From Bacteroidota bacterium (lineage in GTDB: Bacteria > Bacteroidota > Bacteroidia > Flavobacteriales > Schleiferiaceae): a stretch of DNA of 54,689 bases. Below are positions 7,853 through 15,658 of the stretch, in pieces; positions within the stretch are counted from its first letter, which is position 1; each line of letters begins with the position of its first letter. The translations under genes were made by a program, and so were the position numbers. The notes under the pieces were generated by a model. That model did no database searches. It was not told the DNA's origin and worked only from the letters and a program-made list of their open reading frames with translations. Where the stretch lies: assembly GCA_016868755.1 (NCBI GenBank), contig VGFU01000008.1, forward strand, positions 1 to 54,689. Direction: 5' to 3'.

Positions 7853-7915
7853 AGCTAGCAACCAGCAGCTAGCAACCAGCAGCCAGCAACCAGCAGCCAG
7901 CAACCAGCAGCACGA
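7853..7915. repeat. Heptanucleotide tandem array (intergenic), about nine units
   Basis: Units of seven bases alternate between AACCAGC and AGCTAGC or AGCCAGC, giving a 14-bp higher-order repeat, with no indel across eight units (7853-7908) and a degenerate ninth. It lies between the dCMP deaminase gene and the terminator of the small lipoprotein gene and codes for nothing recognisable. It has the same heptamer consensus as the arrays inside the genes at 24412-25137 and 37656-38351. Confidence 0.92.
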
Positions 7916-7926
7916 AACTAAAAGCC

Positions 7927-7952
7927 AAAAAAAAGCCACCCTCCCGGATGGC
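7927..7952 (-). terminator. Intrinsic terminator of the small lipoprotein gene
   Basis: On the minus strand the stem GCCATCC/GGGTGGC (one T-G pair) with loop GGGA is followed by T8. It lies 28 bp after the stop of the 64-residue lipoprotein gene. Confidence 0.85.
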
Positions 7953-7979
7953 TTCTCTCTTTAGAGCTCTAGAGAAAAA

Positions 7980-8174
7980 TTACTCAGCAGCAGCCTCTTC
8001 GCCTTCAGCAGCAACCTCTTCGGTAGCAGCAGCAGCGGTGGTGTCTTCAGTAACTACCTCTTCAACCACAGTCGTGTCAACGGTCTCTTCAACAACTGCT
8101 TCTTCAGCGGCGTTGTTGCAAGCGGCGAAAGCAACGAGGGCCAGGGCGCTCAGAAAAAAGCTTACTTTTTTCAT
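7980..8174 (-). CDS. Small acidic Ala/Val/Glu-rich lipoprotein
   Basis: The 64-residue product has a lipoprotein signal peptide with lipobox FAAC, so the mature protein would begin at Cys19 and be lipid-anchored. The mature part (about 46 residues) is almost entirely Ala, Val, Glu, Asp and Thr, with no basic residue, and looks disordered. Such tiny acidic lipoproteins are common and unnamed in Bacteroidota. The gene is a complete single-gene unit: a near-perfect promoter (8219-8248), a 44-nt A-rich leader without Shine-Dalgarno, and a strong terminator. This suggests high expression. Function unknown. Confidence 0.8.
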   Translation of the reverse strand: MKKVSFFLSALALVAFAACNNAAEEAVVEETVDTTVVEEVVTEDTTAAAATEEVAAEGEEAAAE

Positions 8175-8218
8175 TTTGGGTTTTGGTTTTTAATTGTTTA
8201 GGACTTCGAAATCCACTG

Positions 8219-8248
8219 CAAAGGTAGTGCAATTTTTAAGTATTGCAA
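8219..8248 (-). promoter_or_regulatory. Consensus Bacteroidota promoter (TTG-N19-TACCTTTG)
   Basis: On the minus strand a TTG is followed by exactly 19 bases and then TACCTTTG, matching the -33/-7 consensus of Bacteroidota. It would drive the small lipoprotein gene from about 44 nt upstream. It is the best complete promoter in the window. Confidence 0.85.
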
Positions 8249-8258
8249 GAGATTACAC

Positions 8259-9809
8259 TTAAATCAGTTTTTTTAAAAGTGAAGTCATCGATACTGATTC
8301 TTGCAAGTTGGACCTTAAGTCTTTGATATTCAGACGAATTTGCTTCATGCTGTCGCGGTCTCGGAGGGTGACCGTTTCGTCAACTAAAGATTGATGGTCT
8401 ATGGTTACACAGTACGGAGTGCCCACGGCGTCTTGCCTGCGGTAGCGTTTGCCGATCGCATCTTTCTCGTCGACGGCTACCTGGAAGTCCCACCGCAGCT
8501 CATTGTAAACCGTTTGGGCAAGTTCGGGAAGTCCGTCTTTTTTGAGAAGCGGCAAAATGGCCACCTGCGTTGGCGCTACCGCATACGGAAGGCGAAGGAC
8601 CGTGCGTGAAGAGCCGTCCTCCAGAACCTCTTCATCTAAGGCGGTGGCAAGCACGGCCAAGAACAGGCGGTCGAGGCCTACTGAGGTCTCCACAACGTAT
8701 GGCGTGTAAGACTCGTTGGTTTCGGGATCGAAGTACTGCACTTTGCGGCCAGAAAACTCCTCGTGGCGGCTCAAATCAAAGTCGGTGCGCGAGTGGATCC
8801 CTTCGAGCTCCTTAAATCCGAACGGAAACTGAAACTCAATGTCGGCGGCCGCATTGGCGTAGTGGGCGAGCTTCTCGTGGTCGTGAAAGCGGTAGCGGTC
8901 GGCGCCGAGTCCGAGCGCGAGGTGCCACTGCATGCGGGCGTGCTTCCAGTGGGCGTACCATTCCATTTCGCTGCCAGGGCGAACGAAGTACTGCATTTCC
9001 ATCTGCTCGAACTCGCGCATTCGGAAGATGAATTGGCGGGCCACGATTTCGTTGCGAAACGCCTTACCCGTTTGCGCAATGCCAAACGGAAGCTTCATGC
9101 GCCCGGTCTTTTGCACGTTGAGGAAGTTCACGAAGATGCCTTGAGCCGTTTCGGGGCGCAGATAGAGGTCGCTGGCGTCTTCAGCTACCGACCCCATTTT
9201 GGTCGCAAACATCAAATTGAACTGACGCAGTTCGGTCCAGTTTGCGCTGCCGCTCACCGGGCAGGTGATTTTTTCGTCGATCAGAACTTGGCGCGCCTCG
9301 GCAAAGTCGCCGGCCTCAAGGGCTTTGTTGAAGCGCGTGAGCACGGCATCAGCCTTGCTGAGGTACTCGACGACGCGCGGATTGGTGCTGCGGTACATCG
9401 CCTCGTCAAAGGCGGCACCGAAGCGCTCCTTGGCCTTTTCCACTTCTTTGTCGGCCTTTTGGCGCAGCTTTTCGGCGTAGTCTTCGACGAGCACGTCGGC
9501 ACGGTAGCGCTTCTTGCTGTCCTTGTTGTCGATCATCGGGTCGTTGAAGGCGTCGACGTGTCCGCTCGCCTTCCAAACCGTGGGGTGCATAAAAATGGCG
9601 GAATCCAATCCGACCACGTTGCCTTGAAGCTGCACCATGGCCTTCCACCAGTAGGTGCGGAGGTTGTTTTTGAGCAGTACGCCATTTTGGCCGTAGTCGT
9701 ACACGGCGCTGAGGCCGTCGTAGAGTTCGCTCGACTGAAAAATGAAACCGTATTCTTTGGCGTGCGCAATGACGCGCTTAAATGCTTCTTCGGGGCTGAT
9801 ATTGGACAT
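8259..9809 (-). CDS. glyS: Glycyl-tRNA synthetase (dimeric, class II)
   Basis: The 516-residue enzyme charges tRNA-Gly. It is the single-chain alpha2-type (eukaryote-like GlyQS) rather than the alpha2beta2 form. Class II motifs are visible: motif 2 around AFRNEIVARQFIFRMREFEQMEMQYF and motif 3 around VETSVGLDRLFLAVL, plus the N-terminal GLYDYGQNG-like segment (here GLSAVYDYGQNGVLLKNN) and a C-terminal anticodon-binding domain (VAPTQVAILPLL). Length is normal. It precedes the small lipoprotein gene, whose promoter starts beyond its stop codon. Confidence 0.96.
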   Translation of the reverse strand: MSNISPEEAFKRVIAHAKEYGFIFQSSELYDGLSAVYDYGQNGVLLKNNLRTYWWKAMVQLQGNVVGLDSAIFMHPTVWKASGHVDAFNDPMIDNKDSKKRYRADVLVEDYAEKLRQKADKEVEKAKERFGAAFDEAMYRSTNPRVVEYLSKADAVLTRFNKALEAGDFAEARQVLIDEKITCPVSGSANWTELRQFNLMFATKMGSVAEDASDLYLRPETAQGIFVNFLNVQKTGRMKLPFGIAQTGKAFRNEIVARQFIFRMREFEQMEMQYFVRPGSEMEWYAHWKHARMQWHLALGLGADRYRFHDHEKLAHYANAAADIEFQFPFGFKELEGIHSRTDFDLSRHEEFSGRKVQYFDPETNESYTPYVVETSVGLDRLFLAVLATALDEEVLEDGSSRTVLRLPYAVAPTQVAILPLLKKDGLPELAQTVYNELRWDFQVAVDEKDAIGKRYRRQDAVGTPYCVTIDHQSLVDETVTLRDRDSMKQIRLNIKDLRSNLQESVSMTSLLKKLI

Positions 9810-9817
9810 GGCGGAAC

Positions 9818-10387
9818 TTACGATAAAAGGTTGGGCAAGTTGCGGGTAAACAGCTTGACGGAGATGGCGAGCAAAATGATTCCGAACACTTTGCGGAGTA
9901 CGCTGATGCCGTTTTTACCCAAAATCTGCTCGAGATGCCGGGTGGTTTTGAGCACCACATAAACGAGCACCGAATTGATGAGGATTCCGGCGATGATGTT
10001 GATCGTTTGAAATTCCGAACGAATAGAAATTAAGGTCGTTAGGGTCCCGGCACCGGCGATGAGCGGAAACGCGATGGGCACGATGCTGGCCGATTCCGGT
10101 TCCGCCTCTTTGTAGATGCGCACCCCCAAAATCATTTCGAGGGCGAGAAAAAACAGGACCAGCGAGCCGGCGACGGCAAACGAGGCGATGTCAACGCCAA
10201 AGAGTTTGAGGATTCCCTCGCCCACAAAAAGGAAGAGGATCATGATGACGGTGGCCGCAAGCGTGGCTTTTTCGCTTTGAATGTGGCCGACGCGGTTGCG
10301 CAGCGAAATGATTACGGGAATGCTTCCGATGATGTCGATCACCGCGAAGAGGACCATGGTAACGCTGAGGATTTCTGAAAAATTCAC
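9818..10387 (-). CDS. MarC family integral membrane protein
   Basis: The 190-residue protein has about six hydrophobic helices and the MarC pattern: VLFAVIDIIGSIPVIISL at the N-terminus and VPIAFPLIAGAGTLTTLI in the middle, the family's repeated Pro/Gly motif. Members sit in the inner membrane; their transport substrate is not established despite the historical 'multiple antibiotic resistance' name. The frame is open to 10507, but the upstream part is antisense to the divergent DUF3109 gene; GTG 10387 gives the normal start (VNFSEILSVT) and lies seven bases after a TACCTTTG element. It ends eight bases before glyS. Confidence 0.9.
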   Translation of the reverse strand: MNFSEILSVTMVLFAVIDIIGSIPVIISLRNRVGHIQSEKATLAATVIMILFLFVGEGILKLFGVDIASFAVAGSLVLFFLALEMILGVRIYKEAEPESASIVPIAFPLIAGAGTLTTLISIRSEFQTINIIAGILINSVLVYVVLKTTRHLEQILGKNGISVLRKVFGIILLAISVKLFTRNLPNLLS

Positions 10388-10394
10388 GACGGGG

Positions 10395-10431
10395 CAAAGG
10401 TAGTGTGCTGCCGCCGGAGCGGCTACTTTTG
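10395..10431. promoter_or_regulatory. Divergent -7 elements for MarC and DUF3109 genes
   Basis: Minus strand TACCTTTG (10402-10395) is seven bases before the GTG at 10387. Plus strand TACTTTTG (10424-10431) is five bases before the GTG at 10437 and covers the first base of an alternative GTG at 10431, which argues against that alternative. Both predict leaders of 0-4 nt. Confidence 0.6.
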
Positions 10432-10436
10432 TGCCC

Positions 10437-11018
10437 GTGATCGCCATTGGGAATACGTTAGCCTCAGATGAAGTTTTTTCGCACGCCTTTATGTGCGACC
10501 TCAGCAAGTGCCACGGAGCCTGCTGCGTTGAGGGCGACGCAGGAGCGCCGTTGCGCGAGGACGAGCTCGAAGTACTGGACCGTATTCGGCCCGCCGTGGC
10601 GCCCTATCTGCGGCCCGAGGGGCGGGCGGCCCTAGCGGACCAGGGGTCGTACGTGCGCGACACCGACGGCGAGTGGGTTACGCCGCTCGTCGATGGAAAG
10701 GAATGCGCTTATGTGGTGTTTAACGGCAAGACGTCGTACTGCGGTATTGAGCGGGCCTTTCGCGATGGAGTAGTTGATTGGCCCAAGCCGCTGTCTTGCC
10801 ATTTGTACCCGATACGGGTGACTTCGTACCGGGCCTACGACGCCCTAAATGTGGACCACTGGAAGGTCTGCGCGCCCGCGTGCAGCCTAGGTTCGGAGCT
10901 AAAAGTACCTGTTTTTCGCTTTTTGAAAGATCCGCTCATAAGGGCCTATGGATCAGCATGGTACGAAGAAGCCGAACAGGTCCACAAAGCCCTAGCCCAG
11001 GAGGGTCGCAAGGCCTGA
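10437..11018 (+). CDS. DUF3109 family cysteine-rich protein
   Basis: The 193-residue protein matches DUF3109, a Bacteroidota-enriched family distantly like the YkgJ cysteine-cluster proteins. It has CDLSKCHGACCVEGDAGAPL near the N-terminus (four Cys), then Cys in KECAYVV, SYCGIE, LSCHLYPIR and KVCAPAC. The Cys spacing suggests a metal site (zinc or iron-sulfur), but the function is unknown. GTG 10437 is preferred over GTG 10431 because the promoter element overlaps the latter. The gene diverges from the MarC gene and ends before the nrdBA upstream region. No partner gene is evident. Confidence 0.85.
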   Translation: MIAIGNTLASDEVFSHAFMCDLSKCHGACCVEGDAGAPLREDELEVLDRIRPAVAPYLRPEGRAALADQGSYVRDTDGEWVTPLVDGKECAYVVFNGKTSYCGIERAFRDGVVDWPKPLSCHLYPIRVTSYRAYDALNVDHWKVCAPACSLGSELKVPVFRFLKDPLIRAYGSAWYEEAEQVHKALAQEGRKA

Positions 11019-11025
11019 AGGCTTT

Positions 11026-11086
11026 GTTGAAAACTATAGTATAATGTTCAAATCTAAGTCTTGTCCCGAGGGCAAGAGTTTTCAAC
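11026..11086. repeat. Inverted repeat with inner hairpin upstream of nrdBA
   Basis: GTTGAAAACT (11026-11035) recurs as its exact inverse AGTTTTCAAC (11077-11086), 41 bases apart. The spacer holds a further hairpin (CTTG-CCC/GGG-CAAG around 11060-11076) and a small palindrome ACTATAGT (11033-11040). The structure begins eight bases after the DUF3109 stop codon and ends about 100 bp before nrdB. It may be a terminator-like fold or a regulatory site; no T-run suits a standard terminator. Confidence 0.6.
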
Positions 11087-11183
11087 TTTTGTAACGCGCA
11101 AAACAGCCCCTCACGGTAAGCCAGCTCGCTTCGAAATGCTAATGTTTTGTTATTCAAGAGGATACGAAAAAAGAATTTGAACG

Positions 11184-12176
11184 ATGAGCCACACTACGAA
11201 CACTAACGAGCCGATTCTCAAGGAGAACCCAAACCGCTTTGTCCTCTTTCCCATTGAGCACAACGACATCTGGGAGATCTACAAGAAAGCTGAGGCGAGT
11301 TTCTGGACTGCTGAAGAAATTGACCTCCACCAAGACGTTACGGATTGGGATAATAAGCTAACCGAAGATGAGCGGTACTTCATCAAGCACATCTTAGCAT
11401 TTTTTGCGGCCTCAGACGGCATTGTGAACGAAAACCTGGCCGAGAACTTTGTCAACGAGGTTCAGTACACCGAGGCCAAGTTTTTTTATGGCTTTCAGAT
11501 CATGATGGAGAACATCCACAGCGAAACCTACTCGCTGCTGATCGACACCTACGTGAAAGACCCGCAGGAGCGCCACCAGCTGTTCAATGCGATTGATACG
11601 TTTGAGGCCATCAAGAAGAAGGCTGACTGGGCCCTGCGTTGGATTCAGTCGCCCTCCTTTGCCGAGCGCTTGATCGCTTTTGCGGCGGTTGAAGGAATCT
11701 TCTTCAGCGGCGCGTTCTGCTCGATTTTCTGGATGAAGAAGCGCGGGCTAATGCCAGGCCTTACCTTCTCCAACGAGCTCATCAGCCGCGACGAAGGCAT
11801 GCACTGCGACTTCGCCGTGCACCTGCACAACCACCACCTAATTAACAAGGTTCCCAAGGAGCGCATCACGCAAATCATCGTCGAGGCCCTCGACATCGAG
11901 CGCGAGTTCATTACCGAGTCGCTGCCGGTTGACCTGATCGGCATGAACAGCCGGTTGATGTCGCAGTACCTCGAGTTTGTGGCAGACCGTCTTCTTTCGG
12001 AGCTGGGCTGCGCCAAGGTGTACAACAAGGAGAATCCGTTTGACTTCATGGACATGATTTCGCTGGAGGGCAAGACGAACTTCTTTGAGAAGCGCGTTTC
12101 GGACTACCGAAAGGCGGGCGTGGGCACCGAGGTTGAGTCTAAGGCCGACACCTTCTCGTTTGATTCGGATTTCTAA
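11184..12176 (+). CDS. nrdB: Ribonucleoside-diphosphate reductase, beta (R2) subunit, class Ia
   Basis: The 330-residue protein houses the di-iron/tyrosyl-radical cofactor of aerobic ribonucleotide reductase. Comparing with mammalian R2, the metal ligands appear as Asp78, Glu109, His112, Glu170, Glu204 and His207, and the radical Tyr as Tyr116 in [11 protein letters not shown], with the same spacing as the mouse enzyme. The C-terminus (TFSFDSDF) matches the short tail that docks into R1. It lies 12 bp upstream of nrdA in a two-gene operon. The leader region contains the inverted repeat at 11026-11086. Confidence 0.97.
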   Translation: MSHTTNTNEPILKENPNRFVLFPIEHNDIWEIYKKAEASFWTAEEIDLHQDVTDWDNKLTEDERYFIKHILAFFAASDGIVNENLAENFVNEVQYTEAKFFYGFQIMMENIHSETYSLLIDTYVKDPQERHQLFNAIDTFEAIKKKADWALRWIQSPSFAERLIAFAAVEGIFFSGAFCSIFWMKKRGLMPGLTFSNELISRDEGMHCDFAVHLHNHHLINKVPKERITQIIVEALDIEREFITESLPVDLIGMNSRLMSQYLEFVADRLLSELGCAKVYNKENPFDFMDMISLEGKTNFFEKRVSDYRKAGVGTEVESKADTFSFDSDF

Positions 12177-12188
12177 GCACGCACCGAA

Positions 12189-14627
12189 ATGATGCACGTT
12201 TTAAAGCGCGACGGCCGCAAAGAAGCCGTTAAGTTCGACAAGATCACCGCTCGCATTCAGAAGCTCTGCTACGGATTGAGCCCGTTGGTGGATCCCGTGG
12301 CCGTGGCCCTTCGCGTAATTGAAGGATTGTACGACGGGGTGACCACCAGCGAACTAGACAGCCTCGCCGCCGAAGTTGCCGCTTCGATGACCGTGCGCCA
12401 CCCGGACTACGCTCATCTCGCAGCGAGAATTGCGGTGAGCAACCTTCACAAGAATACCGACAAGTCGTTTACTGAAACGATGCGGGCCATGCACCAGTAC
12501 GTCAACCCCAAGACGAACCAAGCGGCCCCGCTCATCGCCGACGACGTGATGGAGCTTATCGAGAAGAACTCGGAGCTGCTCGATTCGACGGTGATCTACG
12601 ACCGCGACTTTAGCTACGACTACTTTGGCTTCAAAACCTTGGAGCGCTCCTACCTGCTTCGCATGAACGGTCGCATTGCGGAGCGCCCACAGCAAATGCT
12701 GCTCCGCGTGTCGCTGGGTATTCACAATGACAACATTCAAGCAGCCATCGAGACGTACGACGGCATGTCGCGCGGCCTGTACACGCACGCTACGCCGACG
12801 CTGTTCAACGCCGGTACGCCTAAACCCCAGATGTCCAGCTGCTTCTTGCTGCAAATGGCCGACGACAGCATCGACGGCATCTACGATACCCTGAAGCAAA
12901 CGGCTAAAATTTCTCAGAGCGCCGGCGGCATTGGTCTGAGCATTCACAATGTGCGCGCTACCGGATCCTACATCCGTGGCACGAACGGTACCTCGAACGG
13001 ACTTATTCCGCTTTTGCGCGTGTTCAACGACACCGCCCGCTACGTCGACCAAGGCGGCGGCAAGCGCAAGGGCTCGTTTGCCGTTTACCTCGAGCCTTGG
13101 CACGCCGACATTTTTGACTTCCTTGACCTGAAAAAGAATACGGGTAAAGAAGAGCTGCGCGCCCGCGACCTCTTTTATGCCATGTGGATTTCAGATCTGT
13201 TCATGGAGCGCGTAGAGGCCGATGCCGAGTGGACCTTGATGTGCCCCAACGAGTGCCCCGGCCTCTACGACACCTACGGGGCCGCGTTCAAAGAGAAGTA
13301 CGAAGGCTACGAACGCGCCGGCAAAGGCCGCCGAACGATTAAGGCCCGCGAGCTGTGGACTAAGATTTTGGAAAGCCAAATCGAGACGGGTACTCCGTAC
13401 ATGCTGTACAAGGATGCCGCCAACGAGAAGTCCAACCAAAAAAACCTGGGCACGATTCGCTCGTCCAACCTCTGCACCGAGATCCTCGAGTACACCGCCC
13501 CCGACGAGATTGCGGTGTGCAACTTGGCGTCGATTGCGTTGCCGAAGTACGTGGACAACGGCGCGTTTGACCACCAAATGCTGTACGACGTCACCTACAA
13601 GGTTACCTGCAACCTCAATGACGTCATCGACCAGAACTACTATCCGGTGCCTGAGGCGCGGAACTCCAACATGCGCCACCGCCCGGTGGGACTGGGCGTT
13701 CAGGGCTTGGCCGACGCCTTCATCAAGCTTCGCCTGCCGTTCACTTCGCCCGAAGCGCGTCAGCTGAACAAGGATATTTTTGAGACGATCTACTTCGCCG
13801 CGGTGACCGCCTCGTGCGACATGGCCAAGAAAGACGGCGCCTACGAAACCTTCAAGGGCTCGCCCATCAGCGAAGGCAAGTTTCAGTTCAACCTCTGGGG
13901 CGTAAGCGAAGAGGAGCTCAGCGGACGCTGGGATTGGAAGGCACTTCGCAAGGAGGTTATGAAGCATGGGGTGCGCAACTCCCTGCTTGTGGCTCCGATG
14001 CCTACAGCCTCGACGTCGCAGATCCTGGGCAACAACGAGTGCTTTGAGCCGTATACGAGCAACCTGTACACGCGCCGCGTGCTTTCTGGCGAGTTCATCG
14101 TCGTCAACAAGCACTTGCTGGTCGACCTGGTGAAGCTCGGCTTGTGGAACGACGATCTGAAAAACGCCATCATGGCCAACAACGGGTCAATACAAGCCAT
14201 TGACGGTATTCCCGACAACATCAAGGAACTGTACAAGACCGTGTGGGAGCTCTCGATGCGCGACATTATCGACATGGCTGCCGACCGCGGACTCTTCATC
14301 GACCAGTCGCAATCGCTTAACCTATTTGTGGAATCGCCCAATATGGGCAAGTTGACGTCGATGCACTTCTACGCATGGAAGAAGGGCCTCAAGACGGGTA
14401 TGTACTACCTCCGCACCAAAGCGGCCTCAGCGGCCATCAAGTTTACCGTGAAGAAGCGCGGTGAATCAGCGCTTGCCGAAGAGGTTTTCAGCGAAGTGGA
14501 CCAAATCAAGCAGCAGCAAGAGGCACTGGCCGCCATGGACACCCCCGAGGTCAAGGTTTACAGCGCCGAAGAGGCGTTGGCCTGCTCGTTGGACAATCCA
14601 GAAGCCTGCGAGGCCTGCGGTTCTTAG
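12189..14627 (+). CDS. nrdA: Ribonucleoside-diphosphate reductase, alpha (R1) subunit
   Basis: The 812-residue catalytic subunit reduces ribonucleoside diphosphates to deoxy forms. An ATP-cone allosteric domain (residues 1 to about 95, starting [17 protein letters not shown]) is followed by the ten-strand barrel. Active-site residues fall at Cys218 (SSCFLL), Asn427, Cys429 and Glu431 (NLCTE) and Cys444 (VCNLAS), the same numbers as in mouse R1. The radical-transfer Tyr pair is at about 739-740 ([10 protein letters not shown]). The C-terminal CEACG provides the shuttling cysteine pair. A hairpin terminator follows at 14650. Confidence 0.98.
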   Translation: MMHVLKRDGRKEAVKFDKITARIQKLCYGLSPLVDPVAVALRVIEGLYDGVTTSELDSLAAEVAASMTVRHPDYAHLAARIAVSNLHKNTDKSFTETMRAMHQYVNPKTNQAAPLIADDVMELIEKNSELLDSTVIYDRDFSYDYFGFKTLERSYLLRMNGRIAERPQQMLLRVSLGIHNDNIQAAIETYDGMSRGLYTHATPTLFNAGTPKPQMSSCFLLQMADDSIDGIYDTLKQTAKISQSAGGIGLSIHNVRATGSYIRGTNGTSNGLIPLLRVFNDTARYVDQGGGKRKGSFAVYLEPWHADIFDFLDLKKNTGKEELRARDLFYAMWISDLFMERVEADAEWTLMCPNECPGLYDTYGAAFKEKYEGYERAGKGRRTIKARELWTKILESQIETGTPYMLYKDAANEKSNQKNLGTIRSSNLCTEILEYTAPDEIAVCNLASIALPKYVDNGAFDHQMLYDVTYKVTCNLNDVIDQNYYPVPEARNSNMRHRPVGLGVQGLADAFIKLRLPFTSPEARQLNKDIFETIYFAAVTASCDMAKKDGAYETFKGSPISEGKFQFNLWGVSEEELSGRWDWKALRKEVMKHGVRNSLLVAPMPTASTSQILGNNECFEPYTSNLYTRRVLSGEFIVVNKHLLVDLVKLGLWNDDLKNAIMANNGSIQAIDGIPDNIKELYKTVWELSMRDIIDMAADRGLFIDQSQSLNLFVESPNMGKLTSMHFYAWKKGLKTGMYYLRTKAASAAIKFTVKKRGESALAEEVFSEVDQIKQQQEALAAMDTPEVKVYSAEEALACSLDNPEACEACGS

Positions 14628-14649
14628 CGAGAGTTTTGCAATAATTGCC

Positions 14650-14678
14650 AAAAATGCCAGCCTTGTGCGGGCATTTTT
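14650..14678 (+). terminator. Intrinsic terminator of nrdBA
   Basis: The 9-bp stem AAAAATGCC/GGCATTTTT (14650-14658 and 14670-14678) encloses an 11-nt loop and ends in a T-run. It lies 22 bp after the nrdA stop. Confidence 0.85.
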
Positions 14679-14740
14679 ATATAACCTTAAACATTGGTTT
14701 TTAGGAATTTGTGTACCTTATGAGCACAAAATCCTAAGCC

Positions 14741-14902
14741 ATGACCAGAGAACGCTCTACCCGCCACGACGTGGATGAAGTCCGCGAACGGCACCGCCAT
14801 GAAGAAGAGGAGCATGACAAGGCAGCAACGACTACGCAAATAGTTGTGCTGGTGGTCATTCTCGGAATAGTGGGAAGTTTGGCCTACTACTTGAGCTCCT
14901 AG
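14741..14902 (+). CDS. 53-residue single-pass membrane protein
   Basis: This short frame starts at an ATG 63 bp after the nrdBA terminator and encodes 53 residues. The N-terminal half is highly charged (Arg, His and Glu: RERHRHEEEEHDK) and the C-terminal half is one hydrophobic helix (about residues 32-50, QIVVLVVILGIVGSLAYYL). It ends 25 bp before the TerB/J-domain gene. Clear hydrophobic segregation, fitting spacing between a terminator and the next gene's promoter, and strand agreement support it as real. A short protein of the tail-anchored type is likely. Function unknown; existence is inferred from sequence only. Confidence 0.6.
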   Translation: MTRERSTRHDVDEVRERHRHEEEEHDKAATTTQIVVLVVILGIVGSLAYYLSS

Positions 14903-14913
14903 GGCCTCGAACG

Positions 14914-14921
14914 TACCTTCG
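14914..14921 (+). promoter_or_regulatory. -7-like element TACCTTCG, six nt before an ATG
   Basis: TACCTTCG differs by one base from TAnnTTTG and lies six bases before the ATG at 14928. Identical TACCTTCG elements precede the genes at 46153 and 53677 by five and six bases. Confidence 0.5.
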
Positions 14922-14927
14922 CTTCGC

Positions 14928-15656
14928 ATGAAGCGTTGGACAACTTGGCTTGGCGGTGGCCTAGGATGGGCCTTGGGCGGACCCGTGGGTGCGCTATTGG
15001 GCGCCGCGGTCGGCAACGCGCTTTCAGACTTTTGGTCAAAGGACAACGAGGGCGGGGCCGTTCCGAGTTCTGAACGTGACTTTCACGCATCGCTTCTAGT
15101 GTTGGCCTCGATGGTAATTAAGGCCGACGGCAAGGTTGACGAGCGCGAACTGAGCTTTGTGCGCGAGCAGTTTCGCCAGTGGTTTGGCGTGGAGCGGGCC
15201 AACGAGGCCTTTTCGTTTTTTAAGAAGGTAGTCCAGGAACAGCCCGCACTTACCACGGTGTGTGCCGAGGTGCGGCGCCACATGAGCCTCCAAGGACGCA
15301 TTCAAATTGTAGGGTTTCTGTTTGCGTTGGCTTATGCCGACGGAGAACTCCAGGCCTCGGAGCGCCAGGTGATCGCCCGAATCGCGCAGTACTTGGGGCT
15401 TAACCAGCACGATTTCAACCGCCAGGAGCTGCTCCACCGCCCCACGGTTCAGCGAATAGACCCATACGAGGTTTTGGGGCTTACGGCTGCGGCCACCGAC
15501 GCCGAGGTGAAGTCCGCCTACCGCAAATTGGTTAAAAAGTACCACCCCGACGCGCTTCAGGGCATGGGCGAAGATGTGGTAAAGGAGGCGGAATCAACGT
15601 TTCGCCAAATTCAAGCGGCCTACGAAGAACTTTGTGCTGCTCGCGGAATTAAGTAG
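14928..15656 (+). CDS. TerB/J-domain co-chaperone-like protein (DjlA-like)
   Basis: The 242-residue protein has three parts. Residues 1-35 form a Gly/Ala-rich hydrophobic segment (GGGLGWALGGPVGALLGAAVG) that may enter the membrane. Residues about 55-165 form a TerB-like helical domain with two acidic metal-type motifs (IKADGKVDERE and AYADGELQASE). The C-terminal J-domain (about 175-242, DPYEVLGL...YRKLVKKYHPDAL) has the HPD tripeptide needed to stimulate DnaK. This order is that of DjlA, an inner-membrane DnaK co-chaperone. It ends two bases before the polyprenyl synthase ATG, so the two are co-transcribed. Confidence 0.88.
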   Translation: MKRWTTWLGGGLGWALGGPVGALLGAAVGNALSDFWSKDNEGGAVPSSERDFHASLLVLASMVIKADGKVDERELSFVREQFRQWFGVERANEAFSFFKKVVQEQPALTTVCAEVRRHMSLQGRIQIVGFLFALAYADGELQASERQVIARIAQYLGLNQHDFNRQELLHRPTVQRIDPYEVLGLTAAATDAEVKSAYRKLVKKYHPDALQGMGEDVVKEAESTFRQIQAAYEELCAARGIK

Positions 15657-15658
15657 GT

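Noticed and set aside
7853-7915. Possible CRISPR array or transposon end in the repeat-rich spacer.
   Set aside because: The units are contiguous 7-mers without unique spacers, no cas or transposase gene is near, and no flanking duplication is seen.
8763-9962. A 399-codon plus-strand frame opposite glyS.
   Set aside because: glyS has all class II synthetase motifs in this span; the antisense product resembles no protein family.
11033-11046. NrdR box upstream of nrdB, suggested by the palindrome ACTATAGT.
   Set aside because: It is a single short palindrome without the 16-bp NrdR consensus or the usual pair of boxes at fixed spacing.
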